Shown: positions 53,798 to 63,762 of the stretch, piece after piece
Layout of the letters: each line of letters starts with the position of its first letter
Numbering within the stretch: position 1 is the stretch's first letter
Assembly (NCBI GenBank): GCA_046594215.1
Contig: JBKJPX010000042.1
Location: 1 to 64,000, forward strand
Source: Panacagrimonas sp046594215
Lineage (GTDB): Bacteria; Pseudomonadota; Gammaproteobacteria; Nevskiales; Nevskiaceae
Length of the DNA: 64,000 nt
Direction: 5' to 3'
Made by a program: the position numbers and the translations under genes
The notes under the pieces: generated by a model
Database searches by the model: none
The model's input: the letters and a program-made list of their open reading frames with translations, nothing else
Told to the model about the DNA's origin: nothing

Positions 53798-54649
53798 ATG
53801 TCCACCGACCTGCTCTCCGACCTTTCCATCACCGTTGCACGCGCCCTCGTCGAGGACATCGGCAGCGGCGACGTCACCGCGCGACTGGTGCCCGCTCACC
53901 AGCAGGGCCGCGCTCGGGTGATCGCCCGCGAATCCGCGGTGATCTGCGGGCAGCCATGGGTCGACGAGGTTTTCCGGCAGATCGATCCGGACGTAAGAGT
54001 CGAATGGAAGGTCTCAGAAGGCAGCCGCGCCGAGGACGGCCAAGTGCTGTTCACGCTCGAAGGCAGGTCGCGCAGCCTGCTCACCGGCGAGCGCACGGCG
54101 CTCAATTTCCTGCAGGCCCTGAGCGGGACGGCGACCGAGACAGCGCGCTACGTGGAGGCGGTGCGCGGAACGGGCGCGCGAATCGTGGATACGCGCAAGA
54201 CGATGCCAGGCCTGCGCAACGCGCAGAAATACGCGGTCACGGTCGGCGGCGGCGTCAACCACCGCATCGGCCTGTACGACGGCATTCTCATCAAGGAGAA
54301 CCACATCGCGGCAGCCGGCGGAATCGGCGCTGCGATTGCGCAAGCGCGTGCGTTGAAGGCGGGCGTGCCACTGATGACCGAGGCCGAAACCCTGGACGAG
54401 GCGCGCGTGGCGCTGGAAGCCGACGTCGACCTGCTGCTGGTTGACGACTTCGACGGCGAGCGCCTGCGCGAGGCGGTGAGGCTGACGCGCGAACACCGCG
54501 CGAACGGCGGCCGCACGCTGATCGAGTACTCGGGCGGAGCCACCCTGGCGCGCATCCGCGAACTCGCGGAAAGCGGCGTCGACCGGATCTCGATCGGCAG
54601 CCTGACCAAGCACGTCCGCGCGGTGGATCTCTCGATGCGCTTCGCCTGA
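53798..54649 (+). CDS. nadC: nicotinate-nucleotide pyrophosphorylase (carboxylating)
   Basis: A 283-residue quinolinate phosphoribosyltransferase that makes nicotinate mononucleotide from quinolinate and PRPP in de novo NAD synthesis. Seen: ALVEDIGSGDVTARLVP (about 14-30), TALNFLQALSGTATETARYV (split), VDTRKTMPGLRNAQKYAV with the catalytic basic residues, GGGVNHRIGLYDGILIKENHI, EYSGGA and DRISIGSLTKHV. The length is standard. Stand-alone, convergent with the bcs operon. Confidence 0.97.
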   Translation: MSTDLLSDLSITVARALVEDIGSGDVTARLVPAHQQGRARVIARESAVICGQPWVDEVFRQIDPDVRVEWKVSEGSRAEDGQVLFTLEGRSRSLLTGERTALNFLQALSGTATETARYVEAVRGTGARIVDTRKTMPGLRNAQKYAVTVGGGVNHRIGLYDGILIKENHIAAAGGIGAAIAQARALKAGVPLMTEAETLDEARVALEADVDLLLVDDFDGERLREAVRLTREHRANGGRTLIEYSGGATLARIRELAESGVDRISIGSLTKHVRAVDLSMRFA

Positions 54650-54665
54650 AGCGCGCGTAAGCCCG

Positions 54666-55064
54666 CTACCGCTTGGGCGGCACGCTGTTCCAGAGGCGAG
54701 GCGGTTCGGGCGGCATCTGCGAGATTGTCAGTTCCGGCTCGGCGAGCGGATCACGCGCGCCCATCGTGGCCATCCAGGCCTTCAGACGACCCCTGTTGGC
54801 GCGGATCTCCTCGCTCTGGGGTGCGAGCCGCGAGGCACGCTCCAGCAGGTCGGACGCGTCCTCGTAGCGACCCTGCCCGGCCTTGACGACCGCAAGGTTG
54901 TTGAGCGCCGCAGGATCGAAGGGATTGACGCGTAGTTGCCGTTCGAAGCGGAACTCGTTGGCTTCGAAGCCCCCCTCTTCCAGCGCCAGCAACGGGGGCG
55001 CCGCCACGAGCGCGGCGAACGCCAGAAGCACAGCACGGGTCGCGAGTGTCGTCTTCGCACTCAC
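54666..55064 (-). CDS. small exported TPR protein of the bcs operon
   Basis: A 132-residue protein with a signal peptide (LATRAVLLAFAALVAAPPLLA) and one or two tetratricopeptide repeats (FERQLRVNPFDPAALNNLAVVKAGQGRYEDASDLLERASRLAPQSEEIRANRG in blocks). A Pro-rich tail follows. Its ATG overlaps the bcsC stop (ATGA), so it is translationally coupled to cellulose export. It is not one of the standard Bcs subunits (BcsD, Q, E, F, G, Z) by sequence. A periplasmic adaptor role with the BcsC TPR arm is suggested by position and fold, but unproven. Confidence 0.8.
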   Translation of the reverse strand: MSAKTTLATRAVLLAFAALVAAPPLLALEEGGFEANEFRFERQLRVNPFDPAALNNLAVVKAGQGRYEDASDLLERASRLAPQSEEIRANRGRLKAWMATMGARDPLAEPELTISQMPPEPPRLWNSVPPKR

Positions 55065-58000
55065 GGGAATTTCTTCCCGTAATCGGAGAACGGCACGATC
55101 GGCTTGGGGGGCACCTGCACGCCGTAGTCGCTGCTCATCGACCAGCGCAGGTAGGCCATCACGCGTGTTTCGTCGTAGTCGCGCGCATCATCGAAGCCCG
55201 CGCGCGCACCGAGAACAAGGTGCGGAGCCACCAGATATTCGATCTGGCCGCCGAAGCTCATGCCGGTTCCGGTGTTGCTGTTCGATTCGTAGCCGGTGGC
55301 GATGACCGGGTCGGGATTGGCCGCGGCAAACGCCTCGATGGCAGCCTGCAGCGAGTTGTCTTCGGGATAAAGCGCGGCGCCGTCCTCGCGGAAATTCTGG
55401 ATACCGATCGATCCGTAGAACTTCCAGGAATAGCGGTTCTGCCCGCCCACCCACTCCACCGGGATGCTGAACGAAACGTAGCGCTGCGGGCTGAAATAGC
55501 CGCCGTGCCCGAAGCTGAAGTGACGCAGGTTCTCGTCGTAGAAGAAGCTGGTGATGTTGAGGCCCACGGTCACGCGCTGGATCGAATCCTTGTACACATG
55601 CAGGTAGGCGCCGCCACCGAGACCGGCCTCCGTGTTGTCTTCCACGTTCTCGCCTTCGTAGAAGTGGAAGTCGCCGGTTGCGTAGAGGCCCACGTTGCCC
55701 ATGTCGTAGGTCAACTGCAGGCTGCCGCCGTTGGCGGTCACACCGCCAAAGTCGCGACCCGTGACAGGGTCGCGCGTGCCCGCGTAGGACAGCAGTGAAT
55801 CCGTAACCGGCCGACGCGAAGCTTCGGCGTCGATGATCCATTTGCCGAACGTTGGGTTCCAGCGAACGCCACCGACGACGGTTCCCACCTCGAAACCGAT
55901 CGGCGTGGAGCCGATGTCTGCAGTGAGATTTCCGATCTGGTAGCTAGCGCCGATGGCAATACCCGCGTCGTTCTGGTCGAAACTCAGCCCGGTGGTATCG
56001 GCGAAAGCGAGCGTGCCGAAGATCGGCAGCTGCGGACCCTTCACCGAACCCGCATCGAGGAACACGGGCACCAAACGGATGTTCATGCGACCCGCATCGG
56101 AACCCGGCAGGCTGATCTCGACCGGCAGCTCGAAGTCGTCGAGCTGATCCAGGCCCATTACGCCGTCTCGATTGCGGAAGCTGACACCACCGCCGGCCCA
56201 AGGCGCCCGCCTGGCCTGTATCTGCGCGATCTCGGTGAGGATCTGGTCTGTCTCGCTCATCGGGATCGGCGGCTCGTCTTTCGCGTAATCGCGTGAACGC
56301 AGCACCGGGTCCACGCGAAGGTGCATCGACTCCGGATCCGTCGACGGTGGGGAGAACGGGCGTGGCACGTCCATCTTCAGCGTGGTCCAATCCACCGGCG
56401 GCTCAAAACGGGGGAGCTTGTAGCCCGGCGGGGGGATCGGAGGCAGATCGTCGCGCGAGGAGCCGGTGACCTGCAGATCGGCCTGCGCGAGTTCCATGTA
56501 CTGCGGCCGGCCCTGCTGAGCCGTGTACGCGAGCTGAGGGCTATACGCGACCTTGCGAAGCGAAGCCTTGCCCTGCGGCGCGCCCGAGGCCGAGGGACGC
56601 GAAGCGGCCGAGATCGAATAGTCGCCGTGAGAAGCACGGTGCAAGGGCAGCGGCTTGCGAGCCGTCGCCGACGGCAGGCTCACCGGGCGCAGGTAGGTGT
56701 CGAGCATCTGCAGGCGCAACGCACCGCGACCACCGCCACCCGCGTCCGGACCAAGCTCGAGCGCACGACGGAAATGCTCCAGCGCGCGACCATCTTCGCC
56801 GCGGGACCTCGCCACACGACCCGCGAGCGCGTGAAGCTTGCTGCTGTCCGGCGCAATGCGGAACGCCTGGGCCAGCCAGCGATCGGCCTCGTCGTCCTGC
56901 CCCAGCGCCAGGCTGGATTGCACGACGCCCTGGTAGGCGTCGAGGTTGCGTGCGTCGAGTTTGAGCGCGTAGCGATACAGCGAAGCGGCGCGCTCGGGTT
57001 CCTTGGCCTGGTCGTACAGTCCGGCCAGCGCCATGACCAGGCGCGGATCATCTGGATTTGCGCGCAGTGCGGGCTCGAGGAGGTCGTAGGCGCGCGCGAT
57101 GTTGCCGCCCTGGCGCACCGCATCGGCCTGACGCAGACGCTGGGCGACGCGCATTTCAGTGAGCGCGCCTTCCTGCTGCATGTTCAGTCGCGGGCCCCGG
57201 GCGAGCTGGTCGATCACGGCGTCGAACTCGGCGTACTGCTGCAGCTTGAGCAGCATGCCCGCGTAGGCCAGGCGCAGATCGGGATCGGCGTCCGGGCTGC
57301 GCGCCACTTCCTGGCGCAACAGGTACAGGCCGCGACCGGATTCGCCAGTCTCGGTGTACGCCAGCGAAACGGCGCTCAGCAATTCGGGTGAACGCGCCGC
57401 GTAGGGCTCGAGTCCAGCCAGAAGAGCCAGCGCATCCTCACGATGTCCCTGTCGCGCCAGCACGGCCGCGCGCTCGGTCTGGTAGCGGACCCAAAGTCGC
57501 TGCTGCACGTCGGCCATAGCGGCATTCCGCTCGGACTCGGGCACTTGCTCGAGCCACATCAGGCCGTCGTACCAGTTCTGCTCCTCCGAGGCCATCAGCG
57601 CGCGGATGTACGCGCCTTCCCCCTTCTGCGGTCCGCTGAAGGGCAGGCCGTCGATCAGGCCGCGCGCGTCGGCGCGCCGGTTCTGGCTCAGGTATAGGCG
57701 TGCGAGATCGAGCCGCGGCCAGGTGCTCTGCGGATCAAGCGCCAGCGCCTCGCGCAACAGCCGCTCCGCACCGGACTCGTCCTTCAGAGCCAGGGCCTGC
57801 GCCGCCTGCCGCCGCAGAGCCAGGGCCTGAAGCGACCCGATCGATCCGATCTTGGCCTGTTGCGCGGGCGTAAGGCCCCGGTACACAACCAAGGCGTCGG
57901 CGACGCGCCCGCTCTGCGAAAGCGACGCCATCAGGCCCCGCGCCGCATCGGCGTTGCCTGGCTCGCGCCGCAGCACGTCGCGATAAATCGCCTCGGCTTC

Positions 58001-59266
58001 GGAATAACGTCCCTGAGCCAGGACGGTGTCGGCCAGCGAAAGCCGAACGCTCGGCTCCTTGCCTGCGATCACGGGCGAATCGGTCATGGCGGACCGCAGC
58101 CGACGCTCGGCCTCGGGCAAACGACCGGCACTGCGATCGGTCTCGGCCAGGCGAACCTGTTCCCAGAAGCGCGCGGTACCCAGCGCCTCGCTCCACTGCC
58201 GGGCGCGACCGGGCGACAGGCGCGAAGCCTGCTGCAGGAATTCGCGCGACTCGGCAAAGCGATCCTGTCGCAGCCGGACGATGCCCAGACCCGCGAGCGC
58301 CTCGGCGTCACGTGGATTCTTGCGACGCATCGAAGAGAAGGCGTTCTCCGCCTCGTCGATCTTGCCCGCGTTGAACAAGGCCCAGGCGTTCTTCAGCGCG
58401 CGACCGCGCGCATCGATGCGCGGACCCCCGCCCTGGGCCGCACCGGAGACACCGTGGCCACCGCCACCGGTGCGTGCGGACGCCAGCTTGCTGCTCACCT
58501 GCGTGTCGTCGCCGTAACGACGGATGTATGCCTCGAAATAGCGCTCGTCGCGGGGCTTGCCGCCCATCCAGAGCAGGGCCTGACGCCATACAGGCTGCAC
58601 CGGTTGGCGGGCCCCGTCCGAGTCGGCCAGTTCCATCAACTGATCCAAGCCCTGGCGCCGTGTTTCTTCGCGGTAGGTCAGGTGCTGCGCCAGTGCGAGA
58701 CGGTAGTCCGCGTTGCCCGGATTCGCCTTGACCAGCTGTTCGAGACCGGCGCGGGCTTCCGCCCAGCCACCTTCGGCGCCCGCGAGCGTCTGCCAGTACT
58801 CGAGCGCCACCGCCCCTTCGGGAGGCTTGCCCCTCAAAACGCGCTGGTACTCCTTGATTGAATCATCGTACCGCTGCGTGCGCGCCAGCTCGCGTGCGCG
58901 CTCGAGTTCGCCACCACCGGCGCCGGCCGCCCCCGCAGTCGCCGCACCCGAGGCCAGCGCCGTCTCGAGACGTCGCAGATCGGGATGACCGGGCTGCAAC
59001 TGCCGCAATCCCTGGATGTACTGCTTGGCCATTTCCGGCCGCCCGCTGCGGATTTCTGCTGCGGCCAACCCGGACAGCGCCTCGGCACTGTTCGGATCAA
59101 CTCGCAGCAGCTTGAGCCAGGATTCCCGCGCCAGGTCAAAGCGCCCCTTCTGCTCCCAATAGCGAGCCTGCGAAGCGATCTGCCCCGTGGCCGCGTCCGC
59201 CGCAAGGCCCGTAACCGAAGCGAGCGCAAGCGCCAGGCAAACGGTCGGTCCGAGTCTCAGCCGCAT
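55061..59266 (-). CDS. bcsC: cellulose synthase outer-membrane export protein BcsC
   Basis: A 1401-residue BcsC. Seen: a signal peptide (LGPTVCLALALASVTGLAADA), then long TPR arrays (for example ARYWEQKGRFDLARESWLKLLRVDPNSAEAL, and AEAIYRDVLRREPGNADAARGLM, in the periplasm). From about residue 1080 the C-terminal part is a beta-barrel domain with Gly/aromatic alternation (IGASYQIGNLTADIGSTPIGF; SYNLQLTYDMGNVGLYATGDF-like strands; MAYLRWSMSSDYGV). It guides the nascent glucan from BcsB through peptidoglycan and the outer membrane. It follows bcsB by 30 bp and couples to a small TPR gene. The length exceeds E. coli BcsC (1157) by about 240 residues. Confidence 0.93.
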   Translation of the reverse strand: MRLRLGPTVCLALALASVTGLAADAATGQIASQARYWEQKGRFDLARESWLKLLRVDPNSAEALSGLAAAEIRSGRPEMAKQYIQGLRQLQPGHPDLRRLETALASGAATAGAAGAGGGELERARELARTQRYDDSIKEYQRVLRGKPPEGAVALEYWQTLAGAEGGWAEARAGLEQLVKANPGNADYRLALAQHLTYREETRRQGLDQLMELADSDGARQPVQPVWRQALLWMGGKPRDERYFEAYIRRYGDDTQVSSKLASARTGGGGHGVSGAAQGGGPRIDARGRALKNAWALFNAGKIDEAENAFSSMRRKNPRDAEALAGLGIVRLRQDRFAESREFLQQASRLSPGRARQWSEALGTARFWEQVRLAETDRSAGRLPEAERRLRSAMTDSPVIAGKEPSVRLSLADTVLAQGRYSEAEAIYRDVLRREPGNADAARGLMASLSQSGRVADALVVYRGLTPAQQAKIGSIGSLQALALRRQAAQALALKDESGAERLLREALALDPQSTWPRLDLARLYLSQNRRADARGLIDGLPFSGPQKGEGAYIRALMASEEQNWYDGLMWLEQVPESERNAAMADVQQRLWVRYQTERAAVLARQGHREDALALLAGLEPYAARSPELLSAVSLAYTETGESGRGLYLLRQEVARSPDADPDLRLAYAGMLLKLQQYAEFDAVIDQLARGPRLNMQQEGALTEMRVAQRLRQADAVRQGGNIARAYDLLEPALRANPDDPRLVMALAGLYDQAKEPERAASLYRYALKLDARNLDAYQGVVQSSLALGQDDEADRWLAQAFRIAPDSSKLHALAGRVARSRGEDGRALEHFRRALELGPDAGGGGRGALRLQMLDTYLRPVSLPSATARKPLPLHRASHGDYSISAASRPSASGAPQGKASLRKVAYSPQLAYTAQQGRPQYMELAQADLQVTGSSRDDLPPIPPPGYKLPRFEPPVDWTTLKMDVPRPFSPPSTDPESMHLRVDPVLRSRDYAKDEPPIPMSETDQILTEIAQIQARRAPWAGGGVSFRNRDGVMGLDQLDDFELPVEISLPGSDAGRMNIRLVPVFLDAGSVKGPQLPIFGTLAFADTTGLSFDQNDAGIAIGASYQIGNLTADIGSTPIGFEVGTVVGGVRWNPTFGKWIIDAEASRRPVTDSLLSYAGTRDPVTGRDFGGVTANGGSLQLTYDMGNVGLYATGDFHFYEGENVEDNTEAGLGGGAYLHVYKDSIQRVTVGLNITSFFYDENLRHFSFGHGGYFSPQRYVSFSIPVEWVGGQNRYSWKFYGSIGIQNFREDGAALYPEDNSLQAAIEAFAAANPDPVIATGYESNSNTGTGMSFGGQIEYLVAPHLVLGARAGFDDARDYDETRVMAYLRWSMSSDYGVQVPPKPIVPFSDYGKKFP

Positions 59267-59296
59267 GAGGTCTATCCTTTTCCGAGCCGGTGCCTA

Positions 59297-61582
59297 CTAA
59301 CGTCCGTCGCGCCGCGATTGCGCCAGGTTCCGCATCAGTCGATACAGGACCAGCGCCAGCAGCGCGGACAGCAGGATGGCGATGATCGACAGGATCAGCG
59401 GCTGTTTGGCGAACCACCAGCGAATGCCCAACAGGAACGGAAGCTTGCCCACCGAATACTGCGGGGCGAGGTCGTAGTGCGAGACCTTCTTGATATTGAG
59501 CAAGGTCAGGTCGCCGCCGATAAAGTGGCGACGTTCCGGATCATCCAGGACGTCGGACAGATCCAGCAGTCGGGCGTCGTCGAGCGCGGCGAACGCGACC
59601 ACCGTGCGCTTATGCGACAGCGGCGATTCAAAACTCATAAGGCTGCCGAGCCCCTTGCCGGCCTCGAGGATCATGCGGGTCGCATGCGCACGCGCGCCCT
59701 CCAGATCACGTCCTTCGAAACGCGCACGCAGACGCTCCACGGCGCCTACGACCTGCAACTGCAGGCCTCCGTCCTTGTTCGTGACGGGCAACTGGTCGGC
59801 CCACTCGGTCAGCAACGGCTGGCTGGCCGGCGTACCGAACACCAGCAGGTCAGCGTCGGAACCCGTGGCCTTCACCGTGCTGGCATCACTGACGCGCAAC
59901 CGCGTCGCCGGGAAGCCGGTGGCGTCGCCGATATGACCCATCACGTTGAGGAACGTCCCCACTTCAGCCGCGCTCGGTTTGGTCGGCAGCACGGCGACGG
60001 TCTGGGCGAGGTCCGCGTACTTGCTGAACGGAAACGCGCCGTCGGTGAACAGCTTGAGATCAGGCAGATAGGTGTAGTGCGGCAGCGAGGACAGGTCGAC
60101 CGTCGAGTCCGCATCGATCGAACCGCGCAGGTTGTCCTCGGGAACGTCTTCGCACTCGCCCTTCTTGCGGATCTCGAAGTTGTACTGCCACTTGAGCTCG
60201 TTGTCGGATGCGAACTTGTACACCGGCACGTAGTACTTCTCGCGCTTGGTCACCTCCGGCAGGCCGGCCTTCTTCTTGGCCTCGTCGCTCAGCGGCGTGG
60301 GCGAGTCGAGCATCAGCAGCGGCACGGCGCGGGCGAACTGGTTGTTCACGTCGAAGTCGAGAGTGGACTTCTGGCCCAGTGTCGGCGTGTAGCGATAGCC
60401 CACGTCGAGCTTGGCTCCCTTGCTTTTCCAGTAGAAGAGATCTGGCGCCAGGTCCCAGGGAACGCGGATCGCCGGCGGATACTGGCCACGCACCTGCAGC
60501 TGATCAGGCGCAACGCGCTCGCCGAGCTGCACCACGCGGTCGGTCGGCACCCAGCGCGGCGCATCGTAAGCCTTGCGCAGCGGCGGTTCGGCAAGGTCGC
60601 GGACGGTCGCGCTCGGGCCGGACAGCGCCTGCGCACCCAGCGTCAGCGCACGAGCGGCCGCGAGCAGGGTGGCTTGGTCGTCACCGGTCACGACCAGCAG
60701 CTTGCCGCTGCGATCGGTCGGGTTGTCGGAAATGGCAACCTGCGCTCCGCTCGCCTTGGCCACCTCCACCGCGGTGCCGAGTCTTGGGCGCATCGCGATC
60801 ATCACGGCGTTGCCCTTGGCGGGGAGGCGGCCGAGTTGCGTGGGGAACCTCGCCCCGCGGTACTCGGCAAGTCCGCCAAACCAGGAGGCGACGACGCCCG
60901 CCGCCTGCAGTTCATCCTGCGTCGGCTCCGCAGGCAAGACAAACGGCAGGACGAGCTGACGCTTGTCGCGGGGGTCAAAGAAGGGCTCCGGCAGCAGCGC
61001 CAACTCGTTGGCCACGGCGATGTGCTGCAGTTCGAGTTCCAGCACGGATTCGTTGGCGATTACCGCCCACAGCGTGGAATGTGCGGGGTCTTCGCACTCC
61101 TTGGTGTAGTGCAGGACGGCGCGCAGGCCCAAGCGGCTGTAGCCCACCAAGGTGCGCGGGTCGATCTCGACGGTCTGCTCGCCGCCGTCAGCAGTACCGG
61201 CCTTGAGCTGCACATTGCCGACCACTTCGTTGTTGACCAGCACCGTCAGGTGCGACCACTCGAAGATCAGGGCCGGCGAGTGCGCGTAACGCAGCTTCAG
61301 CCGTGCCTTGGTCACGACCTCGTCGTTACGGATCGCGATCGGGAAGTCGATCTGATGCTCGATGCCACGAAGCCGCACAGGCTGTTCGGCACCAATGTCC
61401 TTGAGCGAAATGTCGCGTGTCTCGTTTCCACTCGCAGTGGTGATAGCCGCGGCGGATGCGCTGGTGGCCTGGTCCTGTGCCCACGAGGTCGACGAGGCAG
61501 CCAATCCGACGACTGTCGCCAACAGCGCGGAAGCCGCACCGGTCAACGGCGCGCTGCGCCACCTGTTGCTCATCCCTTTCAT
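59297..61582 (-). CDS. bcsB: cellulose synthase regulatory subunit BcsB
   Basis: A 761-residue periplasmic membrane-anchored protein that holds BcsA and guides cellulose through the periplasm. Seen: a signal peptide (SALLATVVGLAASSTSWA), carbohydrate-binding-like jelly-roll and flavodoxin-like regions (VRLRGIEHQIDFPIAIRNDEV; TVLVNNEVVGNVQLKAG; GNAVMIAMRPRLGTAVEVAKASG), and a C-terminal single transmembrane helix (LILSIIAILLSALLALVLYRL). The start may be the ATG at 61582 or at 61573. It follows bcsA by 11 bp. The length is close to E. coli BcsB (779). Confidence 0.93.
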   Translation of the reverse strand: MKGMSNRWRSAPLTGAASALLATVVGLAASSTSWAQDQATSASAAAITTASGNETRDISLKDIGAEQPVRLRGIEHQIDFPIAIRNDEVVTKARLKLRYAHSPALIFEWSHLTVLVNNEVVGNVQLKAGTADGGEQTVEIDPRTLVGYSRLGLRAVLHYTKECEDPAHSTLWAVIANESVLELELQHIAVANELALLPEPFFDPRDKRQLVLPFVLPAEPTQDELQAAGVVASWFGGLAEYRGARFPTQLGRLPAKGNAVMIAMRPRLGTAVEVAKASGAQVAISDNPTDRSGKLLVVTGDDQATLLAAARALTLGAQALSGPSATVRDLAEPPLRKAYDAPRWVPTDRVVQLGERVAPDQLQVRGQYPPAIRVPWDLAPDLFYWKSKGAKLDVGYRYTPTLGQKSTLDFDVNNQFARAVPLLMLDSPTPLSDEAKKKAGLPEVTKREKYYVPVYKFASDNELKWQYNFEIRKKGECEDVPEDNLRGSIDADSTVDLSSLPHYTYLPDLKLFTDGAFPFSKYADLAQTVAVLPTKPSAAEVGTFLNVMGHIGDATGFPATRLRVSDASTVKATGSDADLLVFGTPASQPLLTEWADQLPVTNKDGGLQLQVVGAVERLRARFEGRDLEGARAHATRMILEAGKGLGSLMSFESPLSHKRTVVAFAALDDARLLDLSDVLDDPERRHFIGGDLTLLNIKKVSHYDLAPQYSVGKLPFLLGIRWWFAKQPLILSIIAILLSALLALVLYRLMRNLAQSRRDGR

Positions 61583-61593
61583 AATCTTGCCCG

Positions 61594-63762
61594 TCAGCTT
61601 TTGGATGGAGAAAAGACTTTCTTTGCGCTGGCAACGCCGAGCGAAAAGAGCTTGCCGAATGCCGATCCCACCTTGTCAGGCGGTCGCCGCTCGCCCCAGT
61701 GCAGCCACGCATCAGCGCGGCCGAAGATCGCGTAGATCAGCTGCCGTTCCTGCGGCAGGCTGAGTTTCGCAAACTTCATCGCCAGGATCTCGTTGGCCGA
61801 TCGCGTGATGTCCGCGTCGGTCCAGACAAGCTGGTAATCCGGCATCAGAGCGACCTGGATCCGCGTACCGAGCGGAAGGCTCACCGCGCGGGGCAGGCGC
61901 ACCATCGTGCCGCCCTCGGAAAGGTCCAGCGTACGAGCGTCGACCTCGGTCCCGTCCGGCAGCCTGACACGCGCCGGTAGTTCCGCCGTGATTCGGACTG
62001 CTCGTCGGACCTCGCGCTGTTCCCAGGCCACCGCGGTGCAGACCCCCAGGATCACGACGTTGTAGCTGGTCCAGATCAGGTTGAGCACAAGGCTGTCGGC
62101 GTCCTCGCCGAAGTCCGTGAACAAGCGCCAAAGGCCGAGGAAAAAGCCTCCGAGATTCAGCAGCAGCAGGATGATGTACGGCAGCGCGATCTTGCGATCG
62201 AAGAACCTCTGGTCGCGGTTGGTGCCCTTGGCCGTGACGTTGAACTTGCCGAGCTTGGGACTGATCAGCGCCAGGATGGTGGGCAGCACGATGTACACGC
62301 ACAGGATGGTCTCGTAGACCTCGGCCCAGAACGAGTAGCGGAAAGGTCCCTGCAACCTGGAGTGCGTCATCTGTGAATGGATCAGATGAGGCAGTGCGTA
62401 GGCCGCGAACACAAGTGCCGACGCGATGATGATCTGCGCGTCGAACAGAAGGAACGCCAGCGGCGCCGTCAGGAACACGATGCGTGGAAGGCCAAAGAAG
62501 AAGTACAGCATCGAGTTCAGGTAACACAGCCGCTGCGCAAGGTTCAGCCCCGGCCCCAGCAGCGGATTGTCGATGCGGAAGATCTGCGACATCCCCCGGG
62601 CCCAGCGGATGCGCTGCCGGATGTGCCCGGCCAGCGACTCGGTAGCGCGGCCCGCCGCCTGCGGCAGGTTGATGTACGCCGTGTTCCATCCCTTGCGCTG
62701 CAGGCGCAGCGAGGTGTGAGCGTCCTCGGTGACCGTTTCCACCGCGACGCCACCGATCTGGTCGAGCGCTGATCGGCGCAGCACTGCGCAGGAGCCACAG
62801 AAGAACGTCGCGTTCCAGAGATCGTTGCCGTCCTGCAGGAGGCCGTAGAACAGCTCGCCCTCATTGGGAATCGACTTGAACGTACCGAGGTTGCGCTCGA
62901 ATGGATCGGGCGAGAAGAAGTGATGCGGCGTCTGCAACATCGACAGCTGCCGGTCCTTCAGGAACCAGCCCATCGAAACCTGGAGGAAAGAACGCGTCGG
63001 CACGTGGTCGCAATCGAAGATCGCGACGTACTCGGACGAGGAATATCGCAACGCATGATTCACGTTGCCAGCCTTGGCGTGCTTGTTATCGGGACGCTTG
63101 ACGTAGATAGCGCCCAGCTCCTCGCACAACGCAGCCACGTCCTCGCGCTTTCCGTCGTCGAGCACCATGACGCGCATGCGGTCGCGGGGCCAGTCCATGT
63201 CCAGCGCGGCGATGATCGTCGGGCGGATGACCGCGAGCGGCTCGTTCAGTGACGGGATCATTACGTCGACGGTCGGCCACGTGGTGATGTCGCGCGGCAT
63301 CGGCACCGGCGGCCGCTGCAGGGGCCACAGCGTCTGCAGGTAACCGAGCAGCAACACGGTGAAGGCGTAGAGCTCAGCGGCGATCAGCCCATAGGCGAAT
63401 ACGACGTCGACCCAGTTGTACTGGGGACCGCTGTAATCGAGCGACTCAGTCAGGCGCCAATAGATGTAACGAGCGCTCAGCAGCGTCGAAAACGCCATCA
63501 GACCGATCGATACCAAGCGCCCCTCGATCCGATTCAGAATCATCGCGGCGACGAGGCATAGGACGCCGAACAAGACCTGCCAACCCAGCGGCAGCGGCGC
63601 CGCGATGATCGCGTATCCCGCACAGACGGCGACGACCATGAGCAGGAACAAAATTACCCGGTTTCCCAAGCCGATCCGTCCGGCATAGGAGTCCGCCCTG
63701 GCGTCCCAGTTGCCGGCAGGCGCCACAGACCTTACGGACAGGTTCTGATCAGCCACAGGCAA
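61594..63762 (-). CDS. bcsA: cellulose synthase catalytic subunit (UDP-forming) BcsA
   Basis: A 722-residue family-2 glycosyltransferase of the inner membrane polymerising glucose from UDP-glucose and extruding it. Seen: several N-terminal helices, DxD in IFDCDHVP (about 249-256), the TED finger motif (about 345) in VTEDAHTSL, and QRIRW (about 383-387), the acceptor-site QxxRW. After further helices (about 415-560) a PilZ domain follows (EVRRAVRITAELPARVRLP with RxxxR, and DLSEGG with the c-di-GMP contact), so the enzyme should need c-di-GMP. First gene of the operon; the region before it (63763-64000) shows no supported gene. The N-terminus is complete. Confidence 0.96.
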   Translation of the reverse strand: MPVADQNLSVRSVAPAGNWDARADSYAGRIGLGNRVILFLLMVVAVCAGYAIIAAPLPLGWQVLFGVLCLVAAMILNRIEGRLVSIGLMAFSTLLSARYIYWRLTESLDYSGPQYNWVDVVFAYGLIAAELYAFTVLLLGYLQTLWPLQRPPVPMPRDITTWPTVDVMIPSLNEPLAVIRPTIIAALDMDWPRDRMRVMVLDDGKREDVAALCEELGAIYVKRPDNKHAKAGNVNHALRYSSSEYVAIFDCDHVPTRSFLQVSMGWFLKDRQLSMLQTPHHFFSPDPFERNLGTFKSIPNEGELFYGLLQDGNDLWNATFFCGSCAVLRRSALDQIGGVAVETVTEDAHTSLRLQRKGWNTAYINLPQAAGRATESLAGHIRQRIRWARGMSQIFRIDNPLLGPGLNLAQRLCYLNSMLYFFFGLPRIVFLTAPLAFLLFDAQIIIASALVFAAYALPHLIHSQMTHSRLQGPFRYSFWAEVYETILCVYIVLPTILALISPKLGKFNVTAKGTNRDQRFFDRKIALPYIILLLLNLGGFFLGLWRLFTDFGEDADSLVLNLIWTSYNVVILGVCTAVAWEQREVRRAVRITAELPARVRLPDGTEVDARTLDLSEGGTMVRLPRAVSLPLGTRIQVALMPDYQLVWTDADITRSANEILAMKFAKLSLPQERQLIYAIFGRADAWLHWGERRPPDKVGSAFGKLFSLGVASAKKVFSPSKS

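Noticed and set aside
58985..61735. A 916-codon plus-strand open frame opposite bcsC and bcsB.
   Set aside because: Antisense shadow spanning two conserved genes; no recognisable domain.
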